Positions 1 to 9,794 of a DNA stretch of 64,000 nt are shown here, one piece after another. Positions within the stretch are counted from its first letter, which is position 1; each line of letters starts with the position of its first letter. Both the position numbers and the translations under genes were made by a program. Source of the DNA: Curtobacterium sp. MCLR17_036. GTDB lineage: Bacteria; Actinomycetota; Actinomycetes; Actinomycetales; Microbacteriaceae. The stretch covers positions 496,001 to 560,000 of the forward strand of contig NZ_CP126269.1 of the NCBI RefSeq assembly GCF_003234445.2, in the 5' to 3' direction. Below the pieces are notes generated by a model. That model was not told the DNA's origin. It was given only the letters and a program-made list of their open reading frames with translations, and ran no database searches.

Positions 1-2022
1 GTCGGCGTCCTGCTGGCGGGCACGATCAACACGTTCGACTCCGGCATCGCGGGCAACGCGACGATCCCGGGCGCCGAGCTCACCCTCGACGCCGCGACGG
101 CCCTGCGCGCCAGCGCCACGGCGGGGACCCTGCACGTGCGCTTCGCGGACGAGCTGAAGGGCTACGCGCTCGCCACCGATCCGGAGTCCGTGAACACGCT
201 CGCGTCGTTCACCAGCCGCGGTGTGCACGGGTCGTTCGACGACATCGTGAAGCCGGACATCGCCGGTCCCGGTGTCAACGTCATCTCCGCCGCCAACGGC
301 ACCGGTGACGGTCGCATGTCGATGAGCGGCACCTCGATGGCCACCCCGGACGTCGCGGGCATCGCGGCGCTGACGTTCCAGTCGCACCCGCGGTGGAGCG
401 CCCAGCAGGTCAAGGCCGCGCTGATGAACACCGCGACGCACGACGTCAAGGACGGCTCGCGTGGGGCGACCCTGCTCCGTCAGGGCACCGGCCGCGTCGA
501 CGCCCTGCAGGCCGTGACCACCGGCACCACCGTCCGGAGCGCGGAGAACGGCCAGCTCGTCACCGCGTCCTTCGGTGTCGTGGAGGTCGCCGGGAAGACG
601 AGCGAGACCCGCACCCTCGAGATCCAGAACACCGACGGCTCCCCGCACACGTACGACGTGTCGTACCAGCCGCAGGTCAGCCAGCCCGGCGTCGCCTTCG
701 CGCTGAGCACGAAGCGGATCACGGTGCCGTCCGGCGCGACCAAGACCGTGCAGCTGACGTTCACGGTGACCGACCCGACCGCGCTGCGCCGTGTGATCGA
801 CCCCACCCAGGAGTCGGTGCAGCAGGGCTACCAGCGTGAGTTCGTCGCCGCGGCCTCGGGCGTGGTGGCGTTCACGCCGACCGACTCGGCGGTCGACCCG
901 ATGCGCATCGGCACCTACGTGGCGCCGAAGCCGGTCAGCGCGGTCCGCGCACGGACGACGGTGCCCTTCACCGGCCCCGGCAAGTCCGCGAACCTGACGC
1001 TGAAGGGTCGCTCGTTCGACCAGGGCGGCCTGACGACGGGCTACCACTCGACCGTCGCGCCGTTCGTGCTCGGCGGCACCGACCCGGCCGAGACGTTCCC
1101 GGCCGGCTCGGCGGAGCAGTCCCTGCGCGCGGCCGACGTCCTGTCCTACGGTGCGAGCTACGACAAGGCGTCGGACACGGTCGCCTTCGGCGTCCAGACC
1201 GCCGGTCCCGACGCGAACCCGGGCGCCGTGACCAACGTCGAGGTCCTCGTCGACACCGACCGTGACGGCGAGCCCGACTACCTGGTCTACGACGCGAAGT
1301 CGTCGGCGGTCGACGCGACCTTCGCGACGACGGTCGACCTGGCGACGGGTGAGACGGTCGACGCGCAGCCGCTGAACGGCGGTGCGCCCGGCCAGGACGT
1401 CAACACCTTCGACAGCTCCGTGAAGGTGCTCACCGTCACCGGTTCGGCCATCGGCGCGAAGGGCAAGTTCTCCTACTCGGTCCTGACCGAGTCGGCGTAC
1501 GCCCCCGCGATCGCCACGGACGCCTCGTCGGTCGTGGACGAGACGAAGACCGTCACGTTCGACGTGTCGAAGCCGGCGCTGACGTTCAGCCAGGGCGGCA
1601 CGTCCGGCGTGCTGTTCGCCGACGCGGGCAACCTCACGGTGACCCGTGCCTCCGGCGTGACGAGCGCCAAGGTGCTCGCCCTGCACCTCGGCAACGCCGC
1701 GGGTTCGCAGGCCGACGTGTCGACCATCAAGGTGACCCCGCCGACGCTCGCCCTGAAGAAGGGCAGCGCCGTGACGATCAGCGGCACCGCCAAGGTCGGG
1801 GCGACGCTCACCGCGAAGCCCGGCACCTGGGCCGCGAAGGCGACGTACAAGTACCAGTGGCTCCGTGACGGGAAGGCGATCACGACCGCCACGGGCTCGA
1901 AGTACAAGCTGACGTCCTCGGCCGCCGGGCACCGGTTCTCGGTCAAGGTGACGGCCCACGCCTCGGGGTACAAGGACGGCACGGCGACGTCGCGGTCGAC
2001 CGCGAAGGTCGCTCGCCGCTAG
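1..2022 (+). CDS. Secreted subtilisin-like (S8) serine protease, 3' part only
   Basis: The reading frame is open from the first base, so the start, signal peptide, catalytic Asp and His lie upstream of the window. The visible 673 residues begin with what looks like the end of a protease-associated (PA) insert. The subtilase core follows, with the GTSMATP motif whose catalytic Ser codon is at 334-336. After the core come Fn3-like beta domains and a final Ig-like module (LTAKPGTW, YQWLRDG) common in actinobacterial exoenzymes. There is no sorting signal, so the enzyme is probably released or loosely wall-bound. Its role is presumably extracellular protein degradation. A strong hairpin follows 24 bp after the stop. 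Family assignment is secure; the substrate is unknown. Confidence 0.93.
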   Translation, partial: VGVLLAGTINTFDSGIAGNATIPGAELTLDAATALRASATAGTLHVRFADELKGYALATDPESVNTLASFTSRGVHGSFDDIVKPDIAGPGVNVISAANGTGDGRMSMSGTSMATPDVAGIAALTFQSHPRWSAQQVKAALMNTATHDVKDGSRGATLLRQGTGRVDALQAVTTGTTVRSAENGQLVTASFGVVEVAGKTSETRTLEIQNTDGSPHTYDVSYQPQVSQPGVAFALSTKRITVPSGATKTVQLTFTVTDPTALRRVIDPTQESVQQGYQREFVAAASGVVAFTPTDSAVDPMRIGTYVAPKPVSAVRARTTVPFTGPGKSANLTLKGRSFDQGGLTTGYHSTVAPFVLGGTDPAETFPAGSAEQSLRAADVLSYGASYDKASDTVAFGVQTAGPDANPGAVTNVEVLVDTDRDGEPDYLVYDAKSSAVDATFATTVDLATGETVDAQPLNGGAPGQDVNTFDSSVKVLTVTGSAIGAKGKFSYSVLTESAYAPAIATDASSVVDETKTVTFDVSKPALTFSQGGTSGVLFADAGNLTVTRASGVTSAKVLALHLGNAAGSQADVSTIKVTPPTLALKKGSAVTISGTAKVGATLTAKPGTWAAKATYKYQWLRDGKAITTATGSKYKLTSSAAGHRFSVKVTAHASGYKDGTATSRSTAKVARR

Positions 2023-2045
2023 TCGCGCGCAGTCCCACCAGCACC

Positions 2046-2076
2046 GGTGCCGGGTCCCGTCCAGGGGCCCGGCACC
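2046..2076 (+). terminator. Hairpin terminator after the S8 protease
   Basis: GGTGCCGGG at 2046-2054 pairs with CCCGGCACC at 2068-2076, and further G-C pairs extend the stem inside. A short T-containing stretch (GTTGTGTTT) follows, as expected of an intrinsic terminator in high-GC DNA. Confidence 0.75.
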
Positions 2077-2111
2077 GTTGTGTTTCCCGACCGGTGCGGG
2101 AAGGGGACAGG

Positions 2112-2126
2112 TAGTTAGACAAACTA
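2112..2126. promoter_or_regulatory. Palindromic operator candidate TAGTT-N5-AACTA
   Basis: TAGTTAGACAAACTA is a perfect 5-bp inverted repeat with a 5-bp spacer. It is conspicuously AT-rich against its surroundings and sits 25 bp upstream of the small gene at 2152. The position fits a repressor site over a promoter. The cognate regulator cannot be named from the sequence. Confidence 0.45.
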
Positions 2127-2151
2127 GTGATGCACTGTCAGGGTGGTCACC

Positions 2152-2316
2152 ATGCAGAGCACGTTGAAGCAACTCCGGTCCAACCCGGTCGAGTGGCGGC
2201 GTCGTGGGCTCACCCCGCCGGACGTCATCCAGGCCATGATCGAGCAGCGCCTCGCCGAGCCCGGGCACGCGCAGCCCGTCGGCGACCCGTCGTACCAGGA
2301 CTTCTTCCGCGCCTGA
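2152..2316 (+). CDS. Small hypothetical protein, 54 residues
   Basis: ATG at 2152 opens a 54-residue frame that begins MQSTLKQLRSNPVEW and ends SYQDFFRA. It is basic at the N-terminus, then carries a predicted amphipathic helix, and has no membrane segment or signal peptide. A palindrome precedes it and a perfect 42-bp terminator palindrome follows, so it appears to be its own transcription unit. That supports a real gene despite its size. I do not recognise the family. A small DNA-binding or adaptor protein is possible but unproven. Confidence 0.6.
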   Translation: MQSTLKQLRSNPVEWRRRGLTPPDVIQAMIEQRLAEPGHAQPVGDPSYQDFFRA

Positions 2317-2338
2317 CCGCGGAACGCACGGACAGACC

Positions 2339-2380
2339 GGACAGGAGGCCCGGTGCCAGCTGGCACCGGGCCTCCTGTCC
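2339..2380. terminator. Perfect 42-bp palindrome, bidirectional terminator-like
   Basis: The arm at 2339-2359 (starting GGACAGGAGGCCCGG) is the exact reverse complement of 2360-2380, with no unpaired loop. It lies 22 bp after the 54-residue gene and belongs to the dispersed GGACGGGAGGCCCGG family described in the findings. Confidence 0.7.
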
Positions 2381-2424
2381 GTCAGTCCGTCCATCGGACG
2401 TCACCGTCACGCGGGTGGCGCTGA

Positions 2425-3801
<1,377 letters not shown>

Positions 3802-3802
3802 C

Positions 3803-4366
3803 GTGCGGGTCCTGTTCGTCTGCAGCGGCAACATCTGCCGGTCGCCGCTCGGCGAGCAGGTCCTGACGGCGCGGCTCGGCCCGGACGCTCCGGCGTTCCG
3901 GGTCGGGTCGGCCGGCACCATCGCCGACGACGGGGCCGCCATGGACGGCGCCGCCGCCGCGCAGTCGGCCCGACTCAGCGGCGACCCGTCCGGGCACGGG
4001 TCGCGGTACCTGACCGCGGCGATCGTCGAGGACACCGACCTCGTGCTCACCGCCGAACGGTCGCACCGGCAGGCCGTGGTGTCGCTCGTGCCGCGGGCCG
4101 CCCGCCGCACCTTCACGGTGAAGCAGTTCGCGCGCGTGCTCGACGGGCTCGAACCCGGTGACCTGGCCGACGTGCACACCGCCGAGGCACTCGTCGAGCG
4201 GGTCGCGCGGCTGCGGGGGACCGTGCCGCCGCCGGCCGACCCCGCCGACGACGACGTGGACGACCCCTACCGTCGGTCCGAGGCGACGCACGCCCGGGTG
4301 GCGGACGAGCTCGACGCCGCGGTCACCCGCATCGCGGACGCCCTGCGCGCCGTCGCCACGGCCTGA
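3803..4366 (+). CDS. Low-molecular-weight protein-tyrosine phosphatase family protein
   Basis: The 187-residue product starts at GTG 3803 with VRVLFVCSGNICRSP. The CX5R phosphate loop (Cys7 to Arg13) follows the first strand directly, as in LMW-PTPs and arsenate reductases. The general-acid DDPYR motif near residue 153 supports phosphatase rather than arsenate reductase chemistry. The start is one base after the purA stop, and an upstream start would overlap purA heavily. The partner tyrosine kinase could be the Wzz/BY-kinase at 14685, but the distance makes this only a suggestion. The middle is more divergent than in classical LMW-PTPs. Confidence 0.87.
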   Translation: MRVLFVCSGNICRSPLGEQVLTARLGPDAPAFRVGSAGTIADDGAAMDGAAAAQSARLSGDPSGHGSRYLTAAIVEDTDLVLTAERSHRQAVVSLVPRAARRTFTVKQFARVLDGLEPGDLADVHTAEALVERVARLRGTVPPPADPADDDVDDPYRRSEATHARVADELDAAVTRIADALRAVATA

Positions 4367-4406
4367 CCGCGCTCGTCGACGACCGCGTCGGTCGACGGCA
4401 GTCGGG

Positions 4407-5384
4407 TCACTCCGGCAGCCGGTACGACCCGATCGTGATGGTGTGCGCGCCCTGGCCCGCTAGCGCCCGGACGACGGCGTCGGCACGGGCCCGGTTCGGC
4501 ACCGCGTCCTTCGCCGCCCACGCCGCGAGCGCCGACTGCAGCTCGTGCTGGTTCGTCACGACGGCCGTCGAGGCGCCGCCGCTCCGGTCCTCCGCCTGCA
4601 CGTAGGCCATCGCCGTCGGCGACGAGTAGAACACGCAGGTGTCGAACCAGGTCCGGCGCGTGCCGGTCGCCGCGTCCACGAAGCCCGCCAGGCGCCGTGC
4701 CTGCACGCGGACCTGCTGCGCGGGAGCGGCGTTCTTCGCCTGCACGCGCACCTGCCACCAGTTCTCGGCCTCCTGCTCGTGGTTGAGCACGGTCCGGCTC
4801 TGCACCTGCACGGCGAACGGCGGCACGAGCGACGACTCGTCGAGCAGGTTCCGGAACGCCGGGTGGACCTCGCTCGGTCGACGGCCGTCGAAGACGATGC
4901 CGCCCCAGCGCTTGCTCTCGATGACCAGTCCGCGCCCGGCGTCGGAGACGAGCACGTGGTCCGCCTGTGCGACGAACCGCCGCCACGAGCCGCGCTCGGT
5001 CTCGTCGGCGGGGACGAACACGACGTTCGTCATGAGCACGCCGTTCAGTCCGGCGGCGATCGCGGCCTGTCGGATGACCTGGGCGGACGCTTCCTCCCAC
5101 CGCATGCCGCTGCGCGCGAGGTCGCGGCTCTGATCGGCGGCGGTCAGGGCGTCGCGCCGGGCGGCATCGGCCTGGTCGAGGGAGCGCCGGTGCTCCGCGT
5201 CGCGGGCCTCGGTCTGCTCGCGGTGCTCGGCGTCGAGCCGCGCGAGCTCGTCGGCGCGGGCGCGTTCGGCGGCGTCGAGGTCGGAGCGGGCGGCGGATCG
5301 GAGTCGCCGCAGGACGAGCACCAGGACGACCACCACGACGGCGAGCCCCCCGGCGACCACCCACGGCACGAGGTCGCTGGTCAT
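4407..5384 (-). CDS. Membrane-anchored NERD-domain (nuclease-related) protein
   Basis: The 325-residue protein starts MTSDLVPW. It has one transmembrane helix at about residues 8-26, a charged coiled coil at about 30-90 and then a NERD-like domain. The nuclease-type core is visible as the segment VLVSDAGRGLVIESKRWGG, with D...E-x-K near residues 148-160. That is the usual metal-binding pattern of NERD and restriction-endonuclease-like folds. It presumably acts on nucleic acid at the cytoplasmic face of the membrane. Its role is unknown. It lies 119 bp downstream of the phosphoesterase gene, separated by a strong hairpin, so it is probably transcribed separately. Confidence 0.75.
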   Translation of the reverse strand: MTSDLVPWVVAGGLAVVVVVLVLVLRRLRSAARSDLDAAERARADELARLDAEHREQTEARDAEHRRSLDQADAARRDALTAADQSRDLARSGMRWEEASAQVIRQAAIAAGLNGVLMTNVVFVPADETERGSWRRFVAQADHVLVSDAGRGLVIESKRWGGIVFDGRRPSEVHPAFRNLLDESSLVPPFAVQVQSRTVLNHEQEAENWWQVRVQAKNAAPAQQVRVQARRLAGFVDAATGTRRTWFDTCVFYSSPTAMAYVQAEDRSGGASTAVVTNQHELQSALAAWAAKDAVPNRARADAVVRALAGQGAHTITIGSYRLPE

Positions 5385-5450
5385 GACCCCACCCCACCAC
5401 GTCGGGTCGTCGGAACGTCGCTGCGCGGCGGCGCGCCCGCGAACGGCGGA

Positions 5451-5485
5451 CGGCGGGCACGGTGCTCGTCGCACCGTGCCCGCCG
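5451..5485. terminator. 15-bp hairpin between phosphoesterase and NERD genes
   Basis: CGGCGGGCACGGTGC at 5451-5465 is perfectly complementary to 5471-5485, with a 5-nt loop. It begins 18 bp beyond the stop of the minus-strand phosphoesterase gene and probably terminates it. Confidence 0.7.
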
Positions 5486-5503
5486 TCGGGTCGAGCGGTC
5501 GGA

Positions 5504-8086
5504 CTACCGGTCCGTGCGCGGCAGGTGGGGCAGCGCGCCGAGGCGTCGGCGCACGAGCACCGCGGTGCCGAGGGTCAGCAGCAGGAGCGCCGCCACACCG
5601 GCCAGGCCGAGGCCGTCCGCGCCGGTGAAGGCGAGCTCGCCGGGACCGTCCTGCGGACCGTCCGCGCCGGGGCCCTCGGCACCAGGCGTCGGCGTGCCGG
5701 CACCCGGCTGGGCACCGGCGCCCTCGTCGTCGGCACCGGGATCTCCGACACCGGGATCTCCGGCACCGGGATCTCCGGCACCCGGGTCCTGGTCGCCCGG
5801 GTCGCCGGGCTCGCCCGGCTCCTCTGCCGCGGGCACCGCGACCGCGAAGTCGACGGCTGCGCCGCTCCGGGTGCCGATCGACTGCACGGCCTGCGCCGCC
5901 GCGGTCTCGAGCGCGCGGGCACGGGCCGCGGTGCCGGTCAGGGCGACCGTCCACCGGCCGTCCGCGGCGACCTCGGTGGTGCCGCGGACCGCGCCGGACA
6001 GGGTGACGGTGGCGCCGGGGTGGCCGGAACCGGTCACGGCGGTCGGCACGGCGTCCGTGCCCGGCTCGTCGACGGTCAGAGCGTCGAGGTCGGCGCGGGC
6101 GGTCAGCCACGAGTCGGCGCCGATCGGGTGGTCGACCACGCGGGTCTCGCCGATGCAGCCGTTCCAGCCGTTCGTCGCGGCGTCGTCGACCCAGTCGCTG
6201 CCGAACAGCCACGGCATGCCGTCCTGCACGGTCTGGCCGCCGGTGTCGGTCGCGTTGCGGAGCACCGGGGCGCCGTCGACGTACATCGTGGTGGTGCGGG
6301 CGTCGACGTCGTTCACCAGGGCGACGTGCAGCCAGCGACCGGGGATGATCTCGCCCGACCACGCCGTGCGGTCACCCTTCGACGCGTCGGCGGTCACCTC
6401 GGTCCACTGGAACTCCTTGAGGTTCGAGATGCCGAGCGCCGCCGGCGACGCCGTCCAGTCCCAGCGGGTCTGCGGCACGCCGATCTGCGAGCGGTTGCCG
6501 CTGCGGACGATCGCCTTCGACCACGAGTTCGCGCCGTCGGTCCAGGACGGGTCGACCTCGAGGAACGTCTCGATCGTGTAGCCGTCCGGGAACGTCGCCC
6601 GGTCGACCGCGGTGTCCCCGGGCGAGGTGAGCGCGCTGAACCGCTTCGCCGCCTTGTCGGCGTTCGCGAAGCACAGGCCGGCGCCGTCGGAGGACAGCGG
6701 GTGGGCGTCGTCGACGACGGTGACGTCGCCGTCCTGCGCGGTCGGCGAACCGGACTCGGCGTGCGTCAGACGGGTCAGGTCGGCGTCCCCGACGACGTCG
6801 TCGACGGTCGCTCCGGGAGCGAGCACACCGGCCTCCTGCTCACCGGGGCGCCACCAGGCCAGGGTGCCGTCGACGTCGGTGTGGTCGGCACGGCCGCCGG
6901 GCAGCTCGGTCGTGGTGGGCGGCGCGCCCTCGAAGCCGTCGAGCAGCATCGCCCGCGCGCGCTCGTTCAGCGGCGGCTCGTCCGCGGAGCCGGCGCGGAA
7001 GTCCGGCGCGAAGCCCGCGAACCGGGTGCGGAAGTCGACCGGCACGATGTAGCGCTGGTGGTCGCCGTCGAGCAGCGGCTGGTCGTACGACGTGAGCGTC
7101 TCGGTCGGCTTCCACGTCACCCACGGCGACGCGGTCTGCATCGCGAGCGTGCCGTTCGTCAGGTCGAACTCGAGCAGCCCGAGGTAGCCGTCGCCGCCCT
7201 CGTAGTCCATCTGGTGGTCGATGAGCACCTGGGTCACGGCGTGGCCGGCGTCGTTCGTGCGGTTCTTCCACGTGCTGCCGTGGAAGTGCCCGTTCAGCGT
7301 CAGGAACACCTGGTCGTTCGGGGCGATGAGCTGCTCCCACAGGCGCTCGCCGTAGGCCGTGTCGACCGGGGTCAGGCCGTCGGTGGCGATGTTGATCACC
7401 TCGTGCGAGGTCAGGATCGTCGGCAGCGTCGGGTGTGCGGCGATCACCTGGTCCGCCCAGGCGAGGGTCTCGTCGGACGCGCGCCACGGCAGGGCGAGTG
7501 ACAGGAACCGCTGGCCCTCGGCCTCGAAGACGTGGAACTGGCTCAGGCCGGTACGGTCGGTGCCCGACTCGACGGTGGGCTGCCCGGTGGCCCGGCTCGC
7601 CGGGAACGTCTGCAGGTACGGCTCGGCGGCCAGGTCGTACGAGGTGTCGAACACGGTGTCCGCCGAGTTCCGCACGTCGTGGTTGCCGGTCGTCACGCTG
7701 TACGGCAGCCCGGCGTCGTCGAGCACGGACATCGCGCGGTCGGCCGCCTGCCACTCGCCGGGCTGCCCGACCTGGTCGACGACGTCGCCGACGTGGGTGA
7801 CGAACGGGATGTGCAGGTCGTCGGCGTGCTCGGCGAGCCACTGCGTCTGCACGTGGAACGGGTCGTCGCCGTACCGGGGCACGAACTGTGACGCCGAGTA
7901 GCGCGAGTAGAACTGCGTGTCCGGCAGCACGGCGAGCGTGAAGCGCGACGCGAGGTCGGCGTCCGGCGCGGCGGCCGCGGCGGCGGTCGGGGAGGAGGAC
8001 AGGGTCGGCAGGCCGACGGCAGCGGCCACGGCGAGGGCGGTGGCCCCCAGCGCGGCGGACCTGCGGCGGGATCGGTGAGCGGTCAC
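5504..8086 (-). CDS. Secreted, LAFTG-anchored metallophosphoesterase with LamG-like domain
   Basis: The GTG start at 8086 gives an 860-residue protein with a basic, Arg-rich signal peptide. A calcineurin-like phosphoesterase domain follows, with metal motifs DTQFY, GDVVDQ, GNHD and GHFHGS. After it comes a concanavalin/LamG-type domain (IETFLEVDPSW, TTMYVDGAPV), then a Pro/Gly/Asp-rich spacer of GDPGA-like repeats. LAFTG at residues 818-822, a hydrophobic helix and an Arg tail form a sorting signal. The protein is probably displayed on the cell wall by a class E-type sortase not seen in this window. It likely cleaves extracellular phosphoesters. The start was chosen because upstream residues do not resemble a signal peptide. 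Confidence 0.9.
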   Translation of the reverse strand: MTAHRSRRRSAALGATALAVAAAVGLPTLSSSPTAAAAAAPDADLASRFTLAVLPDTQFYSRYSASQFVPRYGDDPFHVQTQWLAEHADDLHIPFVTHVGDVVDQVGQPGEWQAADRAMSVLDDAGLPYSVTTGNHDVRNSADTVFDTSYDLAAEPYLQTFPASRATGQPTVESGTDRTGLSQFHVFEAEGQRFLSLALPWRASDETLAWADQVIAAHPTLPTILTSHEVINIATDGLTPVDTAYGERLWEQLIAPNDQVFLTLNGHFHGSTWKNRTNDAGHAVTQVLIDHQMDYEGGDGYLGLLEFDLTNGTLAMQTASPWVTWKPTETLTSYDQPLLDGDHQRYIVPVDFRTRFAGFAPDFRAGSADEPPLNERARAMLLDGFEGAPPTTTELPGGRADHTDVDGTLAWWRPGEQEAGVLAPGATVDDVVGDADLTRLTHAESGSPTAQDGDVTVVDDAHPLSSDGAGLCFANADKAAKRFSALTSPGDTAVDRATFPDGYTIETFLEVDPSWTDGANSWSKAIVRSGNRSQIGVPQTRWDWTASPAALGISNLKEFQWTEVTADASKGDRTAWSGEIIPGRWLHVALVNDVDARTTTMYVDGAPVLRNATDTGGQTVQDGMPWLFGSDWVDDAATNGWNGCIGETRVVDHPIGADSWLTARADLDALTVDEPGTDAVPTAVTGSGHPGATVTLSGAVRGTTEVAADGRWTVALTGTAARARALETAAAQAVQSIGTRSGAAVDFAVAVPAAEEPGEPGDPGDQDPGAGDPGAGDPGVGDPGADDEGAGAQPGAGTPTPGAEGPGADGPQDGPGELAFTGADGLGLAGVAALLLLTLGTAVLVRRRLGALPHLPRTDR

Positions 8087-8232
8087 CCGACGATGCTCGT
8101 GGCGTCGTCTGTCGCGCCGGTTGCCTGTACGTGACCACAGCGTGAGCGGCGGGCGACGACGGACGCGGGAGACGGGGCGGAGCTGCACCGGGCCTCCCGT
8201 CCGCTCGCCGGCCCACGTGGCAGCATGGCCGC

Positions 8233-8724
8233 ATGCCCGTCGTCGAGTCCCGCTGTGTCGTACCGGTCGACGCGCACGTCGCCTTCGCCGTCTCGCAGAC
8301 GCAGGGCGCGATGCGGAAGCGGTGGGACCCGTTCATCCGGCGGCAGCACCTGATGGACGGCGCGACGGTGCCGGCGAAGGGCGTCCGGACCTTCACGGTG
8401 CAGCGCTTCGGGCTCAGCATGGAGAGCGAGTACGTGTCGTACCACCCGCCGTCGAACGTCGGGATGAAGATGACGAAGGGCTCGTGGTTCTTCGAGCGGA
8501 TGGGCGGCGGCTGGCGCTTCACCCCCGTCGACGGGCAGCCCGGCTCCACGCTGGCGGTCTGGCGCTACAACTTCACCTGTCGGCCGAGGTGGTTGGCGCC
8601 GCTCGCCGAGCGCATCGGTGCGTTCGTGCTGCAGCGCGACATCGACCGGCGGATCCGGGGCTTCGCCCGGGGCTGCGAGGACCCCGTCCTGCTCGCCCAC
8701 GTGGCCGCCCGACGCTCCGACTGA
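8233..8724 (+). CDS. SRPBCC-fold (polyketide cyclase/START-like) protein
   Basis: The 163-residue protein starts with the first strand typical of the family (VESRCVVPVDAHVAFAVS). It continues with WDPFI and FTVQRFGLSMESEYV and ends in a long C-terminal helix rich in Arg. No signal or membrane segment is present. Such proteins bind hydrophobic ligands in a helix-grip cavity; the ligand here cannot be predicted. It diverges from the phosphoesterase gene. A hairpin (cgcacctgc / gcaggtgcg) lies between its stop and the next gene. Confidence 0.78.
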   Translation: MPVVESRCVVPVDAHVAFAVSQTQGAMRKRWDPFIRRQHLMDGATVPAKGVRTFTVQRFGLSMESEYVSYHPPSNVGMKMTKGSWFFERMGGGWRFTPVDGQPGSTLAVWRYNFTCRPRWLAPLAERIGAFVLQRDIDRRIRGFARGCEDPVLLAHVAARRSD

Positions 8725-8806
8725 GCGGCCCGGGCGCACCTGCATCCTTCGATGGAACTCCGGCAGGTGCGTCCCGAAGCCGGTCGTTCCGCGACGGCGG
8801 GTTTCC

Positions 8807-8812
8807 TAGCGT
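8807..8812 (+). promoter_or_regulatory. Leaderless -10 (TAGCGT) for the CPBP gene
   Basis: TAGCGT ends 7 nt before the ATG at 8820 and no Shine-Dalgarno sequence is present. This is the TAnnnT-N6/7-RTG arrangement of leaderless actinobacterial transcripts. Confidence 0.55.
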
Positions 8813-8819
8813 CGTCTGC

Positions 8820-9794
8820 ATGACGAACACCACCGAAGTCCGGCCCACGGCCGGCACCGCAGCCCGCGACCGAGGGGGTGTCCGCGGTGTCATCGCCCGG
8901 CACCCGCTCGCGTCCTTCTTCACCATGGCGCTCGGCTTGAGCTGGCTCGCCTGGGTGCCGTACATCCTGTCGCCGCACGGCATGGGCGTGTGGGACATCC
9001 ACTTCCCCGAGGTCCTCGGCACCGGGCAGTTCACCGGCGTCCTGCCGGGTGCGCTCCTCGGCCCGCTGGGCAGCGCCTTCATCGTCACGGCGGTCGCCGA
9101 CGGCCGCGCGGGCCTGCGGCGCTGGGTGGGCCGGCTCTTCCGCTGGCGGGTCGCCTGGTACTGGTACGCCCTGGCGCTCGTCGTCGTGCCGGCCCTGATC
9201 GTCGTGTCCGCGCTGCCCTTCGCCGGCGGCGACGTGCGGGCCCCCTCGGTCGTGGCGATCGCCTCGCTCGTGCCCGGCCTCGTCATCCAGCTGTTCTCGA
9301 CCGGTCTGAGCGAGGAGCCCGGGTGGCGCGACTTCGCCCTGCCCCGGCTGCAGCACGAGTTCGGCGGCCTCGGCGCCGCCGCGATCCTCGGGCCGATCTG
9401 GGCGCTGTGGCACATGCCGCTGTACCTCAGCGACTGGGGCGGGTGGCCGAACGCCCACTGGAGCGAGCCGGTCGTGTTCGCCCTGTTCACCATCACCTTC
9501 AACGTCGTGATGATCCAGGTCTTCAACAAGACCCGCGAGAGCCTGCCCCTGGCCCTGCTGCTGCACGTCGGCGTGAACAACACCATCTCGATGCTGTTCC
9601 CCGAGATGTACCCGAGCATGACCGCCGGCACGCTGATGATCGGCCTGACGATCACGTCGACGATCGCGGCCGTGGTGCTCCTCGTCGCCACCCGCGGACG
9701 ACTCGGCTACGACCCGGCCCGACGCGCCCTGCCCCTCGACGCACCGGTCCCCGACCACGCCCGCCTCGTAGGATCCAACGATGGCACCCGCTGA
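8820..9794 (+). CDS. CPBP-family intramembrane glutamic protease
   Basis: The 324-residue polytopic membrane protein has about eight hydrophobic segments. The CPBP/Abi motif EEPGWRDF, HMPLYLS in the next motif and a later HVGVNN supply the conserved Glu, Arg and His residues expected of the CAAX/Rce1-like fold. Family members cleave membrane-embedded substrates or act in bacteriocin immunity and signalling. The start at 8820 lies behind a leaderless -10. The gene overlaps the following histidine kinase by 14 bp, so it may process or modulate that sensor, which is inference from position. Confidence 0.88.
   Translation: MTNTTEVRPTAGTAARDRGGVRGVIARHPLASFFTMALGLSWLAWVPYILSPHGMGVWDIHFPEVLGTGQFTGVLPGALLGPLGSAFIVTAVADGRAGLRRWVGRLFRWRVAWYWYALALVVVPALIVVSALPFAGGDVRAPSVVAIASLVPGLVIQLFSTGLSEEPGWRDFALPRLQHEFGGLGAAAILGPIWALWHMPLYLSDWGGWPNAHWSEPVVFALFTITFNVVMIQVFNKTRESLPLALLLHVGVNNTISMLFPEMYPSMTAGTLMIGLTITSTIAAVVLLVATRGRLGYDPARRALPLDAPVPDHARLVGSNDGTR
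9769..9774 (+). promoter_or_regulatory. Internal leaderless -10 (TAGGAT) for the histidine kinase
   Basis: TAGGAT lies inside the last codons of the CPBP gene and ends 6 nt before the kinase ATG at 9781. It would let the two-component pair be transcribed independently of the protease. Confidence 0.45.

Noticed and set aside
5462..7501. 679-codon plus-strand frame opposite the phosphoesterase
   Set aside because: Val/Arg/Gly-rich shadow; the minus-strand protein has all phosphoesterase motifs and a sorting signal.
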